This document shows, piece by piece, positions 20,096 through 34,429 of a DNA stretch of 64,000 nucleotides. Both the position numbers and the translations under genes were made by a program. The notes below the pieces were generated by a model. It had not been told where the DNA came from. It worked only from the letters and a program-made list of their open reading frames with translations, and did not search any database. Origin of the DNA: Arcuatula senhousia (Eukaryota; Mollusca; Bivalvia; Mytilida; Mytilidae); assembly GCA_963971305.1 (NCBI GenBank), contig OZ020307.1:5469501-5533500 (forward strand), given 5' to 3'. Numbering within the stretch: position 1 is the stretch's first letter; every line of letters begins with the position of its first letter.

Positions 20096-22786
20096 CAGAG
20101 ACTGGCTGAGTATAGGAGGATTACATGATCTTAATCTGTGGCTATGACCTGTAGTATAATGTTATCTGTCTGTAGGTTTTCTGGGACGGTTATGTTACAC
20201 AGAGACTGACTGAGTATAGGAGGATTACCTATCTGTGGCTATGACCTGTAGTATAATATTATCTGTCTGTAGGTTTTCTGGGACTGTTATGTTATACAGA
20301 GACTGACTGAGTATAGGAGGATTACCTGATCTTTATCTGTGGCTATGACCTGTAGTATAATGTTATCTGTCTGTAGGTTTTCTGGGACTGTTATGTTATA
20401 CAGAGACTGACTTAGTATAGGAGGATTACCTGATCTTTATCTGTGGCTATGACCTGTAGTATAATGTTATCTGTCTGTAGGTTTTCTGGGACTGTTATGT
20501 TATACAGAGACTGACTGAGTATAGGAGGATTACCTGATCTTTATCTGTGGCTATGACCTGTAGTATAATGTTATCTGTCTGTAGGTTTTCTGGGACTGTT
20601 ATGTTATGCAGAGACTGACTGAGTATAGGAAGATTACCTGATCTTTATCTGTGGCTATGACCTGTAGTATAATGTTATCTGTCTGTAGGTTTTCTGGGAC
20701 TGTTATGTTATACAGAGATTGAGTATAGGAGGATTACCTGATCTTTATCTGTAGCTATGACCTGTAGTATAATGTTATCTGTCTGTAGGTTTTCTGGGAC
20801 TGTTATATTATACAGAGACTGACTGAGTATAGGAGGATTACCTGATCTTCATCTGTGGCTATGACCTGTAGTATAATGTCATCTGTCTGTAGGTTTTCTG
20901 GGACTGTTATATTATACAGAGTCTGATTGAGTACAGGAGGATTACCTGATCTTTATCTGTAGCTATGACCTGTAGTATAATGTTATCTGTCTGTAGGTTT
21001 TCTGGGACTGTTATATTATACAGAGACTGACTGAGTATAGGAGGATTACCTGATCTTCATCTGTGGCTATGACCTGTAGTATAATGTCATCTGTCTGTAG
21101 GTTTTCTGGGACTGTTATATTATACAGAGTCTGATTGAGTATAGGAGGATTACCTGATCTTTATCTGTGGCTATGACCTGTAGTATAATATCATCTGTCT
21201 GTAGGTTTTCTGGGACTGTTATGTTATACAGAAACTGACTGAGTATAGGAGGATTACCTGATCTTTATCTGTGGCTATGACCTGTAGTATAATGTTATCT
21301 GTCTGTAGGTTTTCTGGGACTGTTATGTTATACAGAGACTGACTGAGTATAGGAGGATTACCTGATCTTTATCTGTGGCTATGACCTGTAGTATAATGTT
21401 ATCTGTCTGTAGGTTTTCTGGGACTGTTATGTTATACAGAGACTGACTGAGTATAGGAGGATTACCTGATCTTTATCTGTGGCTATGACCTGTAGTATAA
21501 TGTTATCTGTCTGTAGGTTTTCTGGGACTGTTATGTTATACAGAGACTGACTGAGTATAGGAGGATTACCTGATCTTTATCTGTGGCTATGACCTGTAGT
21601 ATAATGTTATCTGTCTGTAGGTTTTCTGGAACTGTTATGTTATACAGAGACTGACTGAGTACAGGAGGATTACCTGATCTTTATCTGTGGCTATGACCTG
21701 TAGTATAATGTTATCTGTCTGTAGGTTTTCTGGGACTGTTATGTTATACAGAGACTGACTGAGTATAGGAGGATTACCTGATCTTTATCTGTGGCTATGA
21801 CCTGTAGTATAATGTTATCTGTCTGTAGGTTTTCTGGGACGGTTATGTTATACAGAGACTGACTGAGTACAGGAGGATTACCTGATCTTTATCTGTGGTT
21901 ATGACCTGTAGTATAATGTTATCTGTCTGTAGGTTTTCTGGGACTGGTATGTTATACAGAGACTGACTGAGTATAGGAGGATTACCTGATCTTTATCTGT
22001 AGCTATGACCTGTAGTATAATGCTATCTGTCTGTAGGTTTTCTGGGACTGTTATGTTATACAGAGACTGACTGAGTATAGGAGGATTACCTGATCTTTAT
22101 CTGTGGCTATGACCTGTAGTATAATGTTATCTGTCTGTAGGTTTTCTGGGACTGTTATGTTATACAGAGTCTGACTGAGTATAGGAGGATTACCTGATCT
22201 TTATCTGTGGCTATGACCTGTAGTATAATGTTATCTGTCTGTAGGTTTTCTAGGACTGTTCTGTTATACAGAGACTGACTGAGTATAGGAGGATTACCTA
22301 TCTGTGGCTATGACCTGTAGTATAATGTTATCTGTCTGTAGGTTTTCTGGGACTGTTATGTTATACAGAGACTGACTGAGTACAGGAGGATTACCTGATC
22401 TTTATCTGTGGCTATGACCTGTAGTATAATGTTATCTGTCTGTAGGTTTTCTGGGACTGTTATGTTATACAGAGACTGACTGAGTATAGGAGGATTACCT
22501 GATCTTTATCTGTGGCTATGACCTGTAGTATAATGTTATCTGTCTGTAGGTTTTCTGGGACTGTTATGTTATACAGAGACTGACTGAGTACAGGAGGATT
22601 ACCTGATCTTTATCTGTGGCTATGACCTGTAGTATAATGTTATCTGTCTGTAGGTTTTCTGGGACTGGTATGTTATACAGAGTCTGACAGAGTATAGGAG
22701 GATTACCTGATCTTTATCTGTGGCTATGACCTGTAGTATAATGCTATCTGTCTGTAGGTTTTCTGGGACTGTTATGTTATACAGAG

Positions 22787-22981
22787 TGTTGTGGAATGTT
22801 GTGGCTAGTACTTCGCTTGGATATAAAGACGTGTTTTCAGATCTAACTTGTATTGAATTCTGACTTGAACATAACAATGACAATGACGTGACGTTTACAA
22901 TAGAAAAGACTATACAATGGAAAGACGTTAACTGTTGATGTTACGTCAGTTACGATTGTCCTTTGTGATTTATTCTTGACA
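22787..22981. mobile_element. Solo-LTR-like insert, copy 3
   Basis: Same insert and flanks, exactly 4,115 bp after copy 1. Confidence 0.6.
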
Positions 22982-24015
22982 CAGAGACTGGCTGAGTATA
23001 GGAGGATTACATGATCTTAATCTGTGGCTATGACCTGTAGTATAATGTTATCTGTCTGTAGGTTTTCTGGGACGGTTATGTTATACAGAGACTGACTGAG
23101 TATAGGAGGATTACCTATCTGTGGCTATGACCTGTAGTATAATGTTATCTGTCTGTAGGTTTTCTGGGACTGTTATGTTATACAGAGACTGACTGAGTAT
23201 AGGAGGATTACCTGATCTTTATCTGTGGCTATGACCTGTAGTATAATGTTATCTGTCCGTAGGTTTTCTGGGACTGTTATGTTATACAGAGACTGACTTA
23301 GTATAGGAGGATTACCTGATCTTTATCTGTGGCTATGACCTGTAGTATAATGTTATCTGTCTGTAGGTTTTCTGGGACTGTTATGTTATACAGAGACTGA
23401 CTGAGTATAGGAGGATTACCTGATCTTTATCTGTGGCTATGACCTGTAGTATAATGTTATCTGTCTGTAGGTTTTCTGGGACTGTTATGTTATGCAGAGA
23501 CTGACTGAGTATAGGAAGATTACCTGATCTTTATCTGTGGCTATGACCTGTAGTATAATGTTATCTGTCTGTAGGTTTTCTGGGACTGTTATGTTATACA
23601 GAGATTGAGTATAGGAGGATTACCTGATCTTTATCTGTAGCTATGACCTGTAGTATAATGTTATCTGTCTGTAGGTTTTCTGGGACTGTTATATTATACA
23701 GAGACTGACTGAGTATAGGAGGATTACCTGATCTTCATCTGTGGCTATGACCTGTAGTATAATGTTATCTGTCTGTAGGTTTTCTGGGACTGTTATATTA
23801 TACAGAGACTGACTGAGTATAGGAGGATTACCTGATCTTCATCTGTGGCTATGACCTGTAGTATAATGTTATCTGTCTGTAGGTTTTCTGGGACTGGTAT
23901 GTTATACAGAGTCTGACAGAGTATAGGAGGATTACCTGATCTTTATCTGTGGCTATGACCTGTAGTATAATGCTATCTGTCTGTAGGTTTTCTGGGACTG
24001 TTATGTTATACAGAG

Positions 24016-24210
24016 TGTTGTGGAATGTTGTGGCTAGTACTTCGCTTGGATATAAAGACGTGTTTTCAGATCTAACTTGTATTGAATTCTGACTTGAACA
24101 TAACAATGACAATGACGTGACGTTTACAATAGAAAAGACTATACAATGGAAAGACGTTAACTGTTGATGTTACGTCAGTTACGATTGTCCTTTGTGATTT
24201 ATTCTTGACA
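24016..24210. mobile_element. Solo-LTR-like insert, copy 4
   Basis: Same insert and flanks, exactly 4,115 bp after copy 2. Confidence 0.6.
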
Positions 24211-27206
24211 CAGAGACTGGCTGAGTATAGGAGGATTACATGATCTTAATCTGTGGCTATGACCTGTAGTATAATGTTATCTGTCTGTAGGTTTTCTGGG
24301 ACGGTTATGTTACACAGAGACTGACTGAGTATAGGAGGATTACCTATCTGTGGCTATGACCTGTAGTATAATATTATCTGTCTGTAGGTTTTCTGGGACT
24401 GTTATGTTATACAGAGACTGACTGAGTATAGGAGGATTACCTGATCTTTATCTGTGGCTATGACCTGTAGTATAATGTTATCTGTCTGTAGGTTTTCTGG
24501 GACTGTTATGTTATACAGAGACTGACTTAGTATAGGAGGATTACCTGATCTTTATCTGTGGCTATGACCTGTAGTATAATGTTATCTGTCTGTAGGTTTT
24601 CTGGGACTGTTATGTTATACAGAGACTGACTGAGTATAGGAGGATTACCTGATCTTTATCTGTGGCTATGACCTGTAGTATAATGTTATCTGTCTGTAGG
24701 TTTTCTGGGACTGTTATGTTATGCAGAGACTGACTGAGTATAGGAAGATTACCTGATCTTTATCTGTGGCTATGACCTGTAGTATAATGTTATCTGTCTG
24801 TAGGTTTTCTGGGACTGTTATGTTATACAGAGATTGAGTATAGGAGGATTACCTGATCTTTATCTGTAGCTATGACCTGTAGTATAATGTTATCTGTCTG
24901 TAGGTTTTCTGGGACTGTTATATTATACAGAGACTGACTGAGTATAGGAGGATTACCTGATCTTCATCTGTGGCTATGACCTGTAGTATAATGTCATCTG
25001 TCTGTAGGTTTTCTGGGACTGTTATATTATACAGAGTCTGATTGAGTACAGGAGGATTACCTGATCTTTATCTGTAGCTATGACCTGTAGTATAATGTTA
25101 TCTGTCTGTAGGTTTTCTGGGACTGTTATATTATACAGAGACTGACTGAGTATAGGAGGATTACCTGATCTTCATCTGTGGCTATGACCTGTAGTATAAT
25201 GTCATCTGTCTGTAGGTTTTCTGGGACTGTTATATTATACAGAGTCTGATTGAGTATAGGAGGATTACCTGATCTTTATCTGTGGCTATGACCTGTAGTA
25301 TAATATCATCTGTCTGTAGGTTTTCTGGGACTGTTATGTTATACAGAAACTGACTGAGTATAGGAGGATTACCTGATCTTTATCTGTGGCTATGACCTGT
25401 AGTATAATGTTATCTGTCTGTAGGTTTTCTGGGACTGTTATGTTATACAGAGACTGACTGAGTATAGGAGGATTACCTGATCTTTATCTGTGGCTATGAC
25501 CTGTAGTATAATGTTATCTGTCTGTAGGTTTTCTGGGACTGTTATGTTATACAGAGTCTGACTGAGTATAGGAGGATTACCTATCTGTGGCTATGACCTG
25601 TAGTATAATGTTATCTGTCTGTAGGTTTTCTGGGACTGTTATGTTATACAGAGACTGACTGAGTATAGGAGGATTACCTGATCTTTATCTGTGGCTATGA
25701 CCTGTAGTATAATGTTATCTGTCTGTAGGTTTTCTGGGACTGTTATGTTATACAGAGTCTGACTGAGTATAGGAGGATTACCTATCTGTGGCTATGACCT
25801 GTAGTATAATGTTATCTGTCTGTAGGTTTTCTGGGACTGTTATGTTATACAGAGACTGACTGAGTATAGGAGGATTACCTGATCTTTATCTGTGGCTATG
25901 ACCTGTAGTATAATGTTATCTGTCTGTAGGTTTTCTGGGACGGTTATGTTATACAGAGTCTGACTGAGTATAGGAGGATTACCTGATCTTTATCTGTGGC
26001 TATGACCTGTAGTATAATGTTATCTGTCTGTAGGTTTTCTGGGACTGTTATGTTATACAGAGACTGACTGAGTATAGGAAGATTACCTGATCTTTATCTG
26101 TAGCTATGACCTGTAGTATAATGTTATCTGTCTGTAGGTTTTCTGGGACTGTTATATTATACAGAGACTGACTGAGTATAGGAGGATTACCTGATCTTCA
26201 TCTGTGGCTATGACCTGTAGTATAATGTCATCTGTCTGTAGGTTTTCTGGGACTGTTATATTATACAGAGTCTGATTGAGTATAGGAGGATTACCTGATC
26301 TTTATCTGTGGCTATGACCTGTAGTATAATATCATCTGTCTGTAGGTTTTCTCGGACTGTTATGTTATACAGAGACTGACTGAGTATAGGAGGATTACCT
26401 GATCTTTATCTGTGGCTATGACCTGTAGTATAATGTTATCTGTCTGTAGGTTTTCTGGGACTGTTATGTTATACAGAGACTGACTGAGTATAGGAGGATT
26501 ACCTGATCTTTATCTGTGGCTATGACCTGTAGTATAATGTTATCTGTCTGTAGGTTTTCTGGGACTGTTATGTTATACAGAGACTGACTGAGTATAGGAG
26601 GATTACCTGATCTTTATCTGTGGCTATGACCTGTAGTATAATGTTATCTGTCTGTAGGTTTTCTGGGACTGTTATGTTATACAGAGGCTGACTGAGTATA
26701 GGAGGATTACCTGATCTTTATCTGTGGCTATGACCTGTAGTATAATGTTATCTGTCTGTAGGTTTTCTGGGACTGTTATGTTATACAGAGACTGACTGAG
26801 TATAGGAGGATTACCTGATCTTTATCTGTGGCTATGACCTGTAGTATAATGTTATCTGTCTGTAGGTTTTCTGGGACTGTTATGTTATACAGAGACTGAC
26901 TGAGTACAGGAGGATTACCTGATCTTTATCTGTGGCTATGACCTGTAGTATAATGTTATCTGTCTGTAGGTTTTCTGGGACTGGTATGTTATACAGAGTC
27001 TGACAGAGTATAGGAGGATTACCTGATCTTTATCTGTGGCTATGACCTGTAGTATAATGCTATCTGTCTGTAGGTTTTCTGGGACTGTTATGTTATACAG
27101 AGACTGACTGAGTATAGGAGGATTACCTGATCTTTATCTGTGGCTATGACCTGTAGTATAATGTTATCTGTCTGTAGGTTTTCTGGGACTGTTATGTTAT
27201 ACAGAG

Positions 27207-27401
27207 TGTTGTGGAATGTTGTGGCTAGTACTTCGCTTGGAAATAAAGACGTGTTTTCAGATCTAACTTGTATTGAATTCTGACTTGAACATAACAATGA
27301 CAATGACGTGACGTTTACAATAGAAAAGACTATACAATGGAAAGACGTTAACTGTTGATGTTACGTCAGTTACGATTGTCCTTTGTGATTTATTCTTGAC
27401 A
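27207..27401. mobile_element. Solo-LTR-like insert, copy 5
   Basis: Same insert and flanks; the TATA-like word reads ggaaataaag here, a variant shared in part with copy 6. Confidence 0.6.
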
Positions 27402-30400
27402 CAGAGACTGGCTGAGTATAGGAGGATTACCTGATCTTAATCTGTGGCTATGACCTGTAGTATAATGTTATCTGTCTGTAGGTTTTCTGGGACGGTTATG
27501 TTATACAGAGACTGACTGAGTATAGGAGGATTACCTATCTGTGGCTATGACCTGTAGTATAATGTTATCTGTCTGTAGGTTTTCTGGGACTGTTATGTTA
27601 TACAGAGACTGACTGAGTATAGGAGGATTACCTGATCTTTATCTGTGGCTATGACCTGTAGTATAATGTTATCTGTCTGTAGGTTTTCTGGGACTGTTAT
27701 GTTATACAGAGACTGACTGAGTATAGGAGGATTACCTGATCTTTATCTGTGGCTATGACCTGTAGTATAATGTTATCTGTCTGTAGGTTTTCTGGGACTG
27801 TTATGTTATACAGAGACTGACTGAGTATAGGAGGATTACCTGATCTTTATCTGTGGCTATGACCTGTAGTATAATGTTATCTGTCTGTAGGTTTTCTGGG
27901 ACTGTTATGTTATGCAGAGACTGACTGAGTATAGGAGGATTACCTGATCTTTATCTGTGGCTATGACCTGTAGTATAATGTTATCTGTCTGTAGGTTTTC
28001 TGGGACTGTTATGTTATACAGAGACTGACTGAGTACAGGAGGATTACCTGATCTTTATCTGTAGCTATGACCTGTAGTATAATGTTATCTGTCTGTAGGT
28101 TTTCTGGGACTGTTATATTATACAGAGACTGACTGAGTATAGGAGGATTACCTGATCTTCATCTGTGGCTATGACCTGTAGTATAATGTCATCTATCTGT
28201 AGGTTTTCTGGGACTGTTATATTATACAGAGTCTGATTGAGTATAGGAGGATTACCTGATCTTTATCTGTGGCTATGACCTGTAGTATAATATCATATGT
28301 CTGTAGGTTTTCTGGGACTGTTATGTTATACAGAGACTGACTGAGTATAGGAGGATTACCTGATCTTTATCTGTGGCTATGACCTGTAGTATAATGTTAT
28401 CTGTCTGTAGGTTTTCTGGGACTGTTATGTTATACAGAGACTGACTGAGTATAGGAGGATTACCTGATCTTTATCTGTAGCTATGACCTGTAGTATAATG
28501 TTATCTGTCTGTAGGTTTTCTGGGACTGTTATGTTATACAGAGACTGACTGAGTATAGGAGGATTACCTGATCTTTATCTGTAGCTATGACCTGTAGTAT
28601 AATGTTATCTGTCTGTAGGTTTTCTGGGACTGTTATGTTATACAGAGTCTGACTGAGTATAGGAGGATTACCTATCTGTGGCTATGACCTGTAGTATAAT
28701 GTTATCTGTCTGTAGGTTTTCTGGGACTGTTATGTTATACAGAGACTGACTGAGTATAGGAGGATTACCTGATCTTTATCTGTGGCTATGACCTGTAGTA
28801 TAATGTTATCTGTCTGTAGGTTTTCTGGGACTGTTATGTTATACAGAGTCTGACTGAGTATAGGAGGATTACCTATCTGTGGCTATGACCTGTAGTATAA
28901 TGTTATCTGTCTGTAGGTTTTCTGGGACTGTTATGTTATACAGAGACTGACTGAGTATAGGAGGATTACCTGATCTTTATCTGTGGCTATGACCTGTAGT
29001 ATAATGTTATCTGTCTGTAGGTTTTCTGGGACGGTTATGTTATACAGAGTCTGACTGAGTATAGGAGGATTACCTGATCTTTATCTGTGGCTATGACCTG
29101 TAGTATAATGTTATCTGTCTGTAGGTTTTCTGGGACTGTTATGTTATACAGAGACTGACTGAGTATAGGAGGATTACCTGATCTTTATCTGTGGCTATGA
29201 CCTGTAGTATAATGTTATCTGTCTGTAGGTTTTCTGGGACTGTTATGTTATGCAGAGACTGACTGAGTATAGGAGGATTACCTGATCTTTATCTGTGGCT
29301 ATGACCTGTAGTATAATGTTATCTGTCTATAGGTTTTCTGGGACTGTTATGTTATACAGAGATTGAGTATAGGAGGATTACCTGATCTTTATCTGTGGCT
29401 ATGACCTGTAGTATAATGTTATCTGTCTGTAGGTTTTCTGGGACTGTTATATTATACAGAGACTGACTGAGTATAGGAGGATTACCTGATCTTCATCTGT
29501 GGCTATGACCTGTAGTATAATGTCATCTGTCTGTAGGTTTTCTGGGACTGTTATATTATACAGAGTCTGATTGAGTATAGGAGGATTACCTGATCTTTAT
29601 CTGTGGCTATGACCTGTAGTATAATATCATCTGTCTGTAGGTTTTCTGGGACTGTTATGTTATACAGAGACTGACTGAGTATAGGAAGATTACCTGATCT
29701 TTATCTGTGACTATGACCTGTAGTATAATGTTATATGTCTGTAGGTTTTCTGGGACTGTTATATTATACAGAGACTGACTGAGTATAGGAGGATTACCTG
29801 ATCTTTATCTGTGGCTATGACCTGTAGTATAATGTTATCTGTCTGTAGGTTTTCTGGGACTGTTATGTTATACAGAGACTGACTGAGTATAGGAGGATTA
29901 CCTGATCTTTATCTGTAGCTATGACCTGTAGTATAATGTTATCTGTCTGTAGGTTTTCTGGGACTGTTATGTTATACAGAGACTGACTGAGTATAGGAGG
30001 ATTACCTGATCTTTATCTGTAGCTATGACCTGTAGTATAATGTTATCTGTCTGTAGGTTTTCTGGGACTGTTATGTTATACAGAGTCTGACTGAGTATAG
30101 GAGGATTACCTATCTGTGGCTATGACCTGTAGTATAATGTTATCTGTCTGTAGGTTTTCTGGGACTGTTATGTTATACAGAGACTGACTGAGTATAGGAG
30201 GATTACCTGATCTTTATCTGTGGCTATGACCTGTAGTATAATGTTATCTGTCTGTAGGTTTTCTGGGACTGTTATGTTATACAGAGTCTGACTGAGTATA
30301 GGAAGATTACCTGATCTTTATCTGTGGCTATGACCTGTAGTATAATGTTATCTGTCTGTAGGTTTTCTGGGACTGTTATGTTATACAGAGACTGACTGAG

Positions 30401-33400
30401 TATAGGAGGATTACCTGATCTTTATCTGTGGCTATGACCTGTAGTATAATGTTATCTGTCTGTAGGTTTTCTGGGACTGTTCTGTTATACAGAGACTGAC
30501 TGAGTATAGGAGGATTACCTATCTGTGGCTATGACCTGTAGTATAATGTTATCTGTCTGTAGGTTTTCTGGGACTGTTATGTTATACAGAGACTGACTGA
30601 GTATAGGAGGATTACCTGATCTTTATCTGTGGCTATGACCTGTAGTATAATGTTATCTGTCTGTAGGTTTTCTGGGACGGTTATGTTATACAGAGTCTGA
30701 CTGAGTATAGGAGGATTACCTGATCTTTATCTGTGGCTATGACCTGTAGTATAATGTTATCTGTCTGTAGGTTTTCTGGGACTGTTATGTTATACAGAGA
30801 CTGACTGAGTATAGGAGGATTACCTGATCTTTATCTGTGGCTATGACCTGTAGTATAATGTTATCTGTCTGTAGGTTTTCTGGGACTGTTATGTTATGCA
30901 GAGACTGACTGAGTATAGGAGGATTACCTGATCTTTATCTGTGGCTATGACCTGTAGTATAATGTTATCTGTCTGTAGGTTTTCTGGGACTGTTATGTTA
31001 TACAGAGACTGACTGAGTATAGGAGGATTACCTGATCTTTATCTGTGGCTATGACCTGTAGTATAATGTTATCTGTCTATAGGTTTTCTGGGACTGTTAT
31101 GTTATACAGAGATTGAGTATAGGAGGATTACCTGATCTTTATCTGTGGCTATGACCTGTAGTATAATGTTATCTGTCTGTAGGTTTTCTGGGACTGTTAT
31201 ATTATACAGAGACTGACTGAGTATAGGAGGATTACCTGATCTTTATCTGTGGCTATGACCTGTAGTATAATGTTATCTGTCTGTAGGTTTTCTGGGACTG
31301 TTATATTATACAGAGACTGACTGAGTATAGGAGGATTACCTGATCTTCATCTGTGGCTATGACCTGTAGTATAATGTCATCTGTCTGTAGGTTTTCTGGG
31401 ACTGTTATATTATACAGAGTCTGATTGAGTATAGGAGGATTACCTGATCTTTATCTGTGGCTATGACCTGTAGTATAATATCATCTGTCTGTAGGTTTTC
31501 TGGGACTGTTATGTTATACAGAGACTGACTGAGTATAGGAGGATTACCTGATCTTTATCTGTGGCTATGACCTGTAGTATAATGTTATCTGTCTGTAGGT
31601 TTTCTGGGACTGTTATGTTATACAGAGACTGACTGAGTATAGGAGGATTACCTGATCTTTATCTGTGGCTATGACCTGTAGTATAATGTTATCTGTCTGT
31701 AGGTTTTCTGGGACTGTTATGTTATACAGAGTCTGACTGAGTATAGGAGGATTACCTATCTGTGGCTATGACCTGTAGTATAATGTTATCTGTCTGTAGG
31801 TTTTCTGGGACTGTTATGTTATACAGAGACTGACTGAGTATAGGAGGATTACCTGATCTTTATCTGTGGATATGACCTGTAGTATAATGTTATCTGTCTG
31901 TAGGTTTTCTGGAACTGTTATGTTATACAGAGACTGACTGAGTATAGGAGGATTACCTGATCTTTATCTGTGGCTATGACCTGTAGTATAATGTTATCTG
32001 TCTGTAGGTTTTCTGGGACTGTTATGTTATACAGAGTCTGACAGAGTATAGGAGGATTACCTGATCTTTATCTGTGGCTATGACCTGTAGTATAATGTTA
32101 TCTGTCTGTAGGTTTTCTGGGACTGTTATGTTATACAGAGACTGACTGAGTATAGGAGGATTACCTGATCTTTATCTGTGGCTATGACCTGTAGTATAAT
32201 GTTATCTGTCTGTAGGTTTTCTGGGACTGTTATGTTATACAGAGTCTGACTGAGTATAGGAGGATTACCTGATCTTTATCTGTGGCTATGACCTGTAGTA
32301 TAATGTTATCTGTCTGTAGGTTTTCTGGGACTGTTATATTATACAGAGACTGACTGAGTATAGGAGGATTACCTGATCTTCATCTGTGGCTATGACCTGT
32401 AGTATAATGTCATCTGTCTGTAGGTTTTCTGGGACTGTTATATTATACAGAGTCTGATTGAGTATAGGAGGATTACCTGATCTTTATCTGTGGCTATGAC
32501 CTGTAGTATAATATCATCTGTCTGTAGGTTTTCTGGGACTGTTATGTTATACAGAGACTGACTGAGTATAGGAGGATTACCTGATCTTTATCTGTGGCTA
32601 TGACCTGTAGTATAATGTTATCTGTCTGTAGGTTTTCTGGGACTGTTATGTTATACAGAGACTGACTGAGTATAGGAGGATTACCTGATCTTTATCTGTG
32701 GCTATGACCTGTAGTATAATGTTATCTGTCTGTAGGTTTTCTGGGACTGTTATGTTATACAGAGTCTGACTGAGTATAGGAGGATTACCTATCTGTGGCT
32801 ATGACCTGTAGTATAATGTTATCTGTCTGTAGGTTTTCTGGGACTGTTATGTTATACAGAGACTGACTGAGTATAGGAGGATTACCTGATCTTTATCTGT
32901 GGCTATGACCTGTAGTATAATGTTATCTGTCTGTAGGTTTTCTGGGACTGTTATGTTATACAGAGTCTGACAGAGTATAGGAGGATTACCTGATCTTTAT
33001 CTGTGGCTATGACCTGTAGTATAATGCTATCTGTCTGTAGGTTTTCTGGGACTGTTATGTTATACAGAGACTGACTGAGTATAGGAGGATTACCTGATCT
33101 TTATCTGTGGCTATGACCTGTAGTATAATGCTATCTGTCTGTAGGTTTTCTGGGACTGTTATGTTATACAGAGACTGACTGAGTATAGGAGGATTACCTG
33201 ATCTTTATCTGTGGCTATGACCTGTAGTATAATATCATCTGTCTGTAGGTTTTCTGGGACTGTTATGTTATACAGAGACTGACTGAGTATAGGAGGATTA
33301 CCTGATCTTTATCTGTGGCTATGACCTGTAGTATAATGTTATCTGTCTGTAGGTTTTCTGAGACTGTTATGTTATACAGAGTCTGACTGAGTATAGGAGA

Positions 33401-34101
33401 ATTACCTGATCTTTATCTGTGGCTATGACCTGTAGTATAATATCATCTGTCTGTAGGTTTTCTGGGACTGTTATATTATACAGAGACTGACTGAGTATAG
33501 GAGGATTACCTGATCTTTATCTGTGGCTATGACCTGTAGTATAATGTTATCTGTCTGTAGGTTTTCTGGGACTGTTATGTTATACAGAGATTGAGTATAG
33601 GAGGATTACCTGATCTTTATCTGTAGCTATGACCTGTAGTATAATGTTATCTGTCTGTAGGTTTTCTGGGACTGTTATATTATACAGAGACTGACTGAGT
33701 ATAGGAGGATTACCTGATCTTTATCTGTGGCTATGACCTGTAGTATAATGTTATCTGTCTGTAGGTTTTCTGGGACTGTTATGTTATACAGAGATTGAGT
33801 ATAGGAGGATTACCTGATCTTTATCTGTGGCTATGACCTGTAGTATAATGTTATCTGTCTGTAGGTTTTCTGGGACTGTTATGTTATACAGAGACTGACT
33901 GAGTATAGGAGGATTACCTGATCTTTATCTGTGGCTATGACCTGTAGTATAATGTTATCTGTCTGTAGGTTTTCTGGGACTGGTATGTTATACAGAGTCT
34001 GACAGAGTATAGGAGGATTACCTGATCTTTATCTGTGGCTATGACCTGTAGTATAATGCTATCTGTCTGTAGGTTTTCTGGGACTGTTATGTTATACAGA
34101 G

Positions 34102-34296
34102 TGTTGTGGAATGTTGTGGCTAGTACTTCGCTTGGAAATAGAGACGTGTTTTCAGATCTAACTTGTATTGAATTCTGACTTGAACATAACAATGACAATG
34201 ACGTGACGTTAACAATAGAAAAGACTATACAATGGAAAGACGTTAACTGTTGATGTTACGTCGGTTACGATTGTCCTTTGTGATTTATTCTTGACA
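34102..34296. mobile_element. Solo-LTR-like insert, copy 6
   Basis: Same insert and flanks, close to exon E11, with ggaaatagag and a few further changes. It is among the most diverged copies. Confidence 0.6.
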
Positions 34297-34429
34297 CAGA
34301 GACTGGCTGAGTATAGGAGGATTACCTGATCTTAATCTGTCGCTATGACCTGTAGTATAATGTTATCTGTCTGTAGGTTTTCTGGGACGGTTATGTTATA
34401 CAGAGTCTGACTGAGTATAGGAGGATTAC

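Larger units (their letters stand above)
17235..21349. repeat. Higher-order duplication, copy 1 (4,115 bp)
   Basis: Rare variants recur exactly 4,115 bases further on: ttttctggaactg (17505 and 21624), the LTR-like inserts (18672/22787 and 19901/24016), gttacacagag and the cagaaactg variant (21231/25346). The borders are approximate. Inside it, a 1,229-bp block is itself duplicated (18505/19734). Confidence 0.75.
21350..25464. repeat. Higher-order duplication, copy 2 (4,115 bp)
   Basis: This is the second copy of the block at 17235-21349. All variant sites I compared are shared, so the duplication is recent or is an assembly artefact. Confidence 0.72.
16494..34429 (-). repeat. 104-bp tandem array derived from the 3' end of exon E11
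   Basis: The array is about 18 kb of a 104-bp unit, by length about 160 copies. On the minus strand each unit reads the last 30 or so codons of E11 (from I-L-S-Q-S-L-Y-N to A-T-D-K-D-Q), then the donor CAG-GTAATC, and the words AATCCTCC that occur both in the exon and just after the donor. The first copy is part of the real exon (34430-34533). Copies differ by small shared variants: gagactgactgag or gagtctgattgag, a 7-base loss giving acctatctg, and a 4-base loss giving gagattgag. The array cannot extend the protein: 104 is not a multiple of three and stops follow. It lies in the intron between E11 and E12. Confidence 0.95.

Noticed and set aside
16494..34429. The array as a long coding region of repeated cadherin exons
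   Set aside because: The unit is 104 bp, so the frame changes in each copy and stops follow. Splicing each unit as an exon would need 19-base introns, which is too short.
16494..34429. The array as a CRISPR
   Set aside because: Units abut without unique spacers, the repeat is too long, and the setting is an animal intron.
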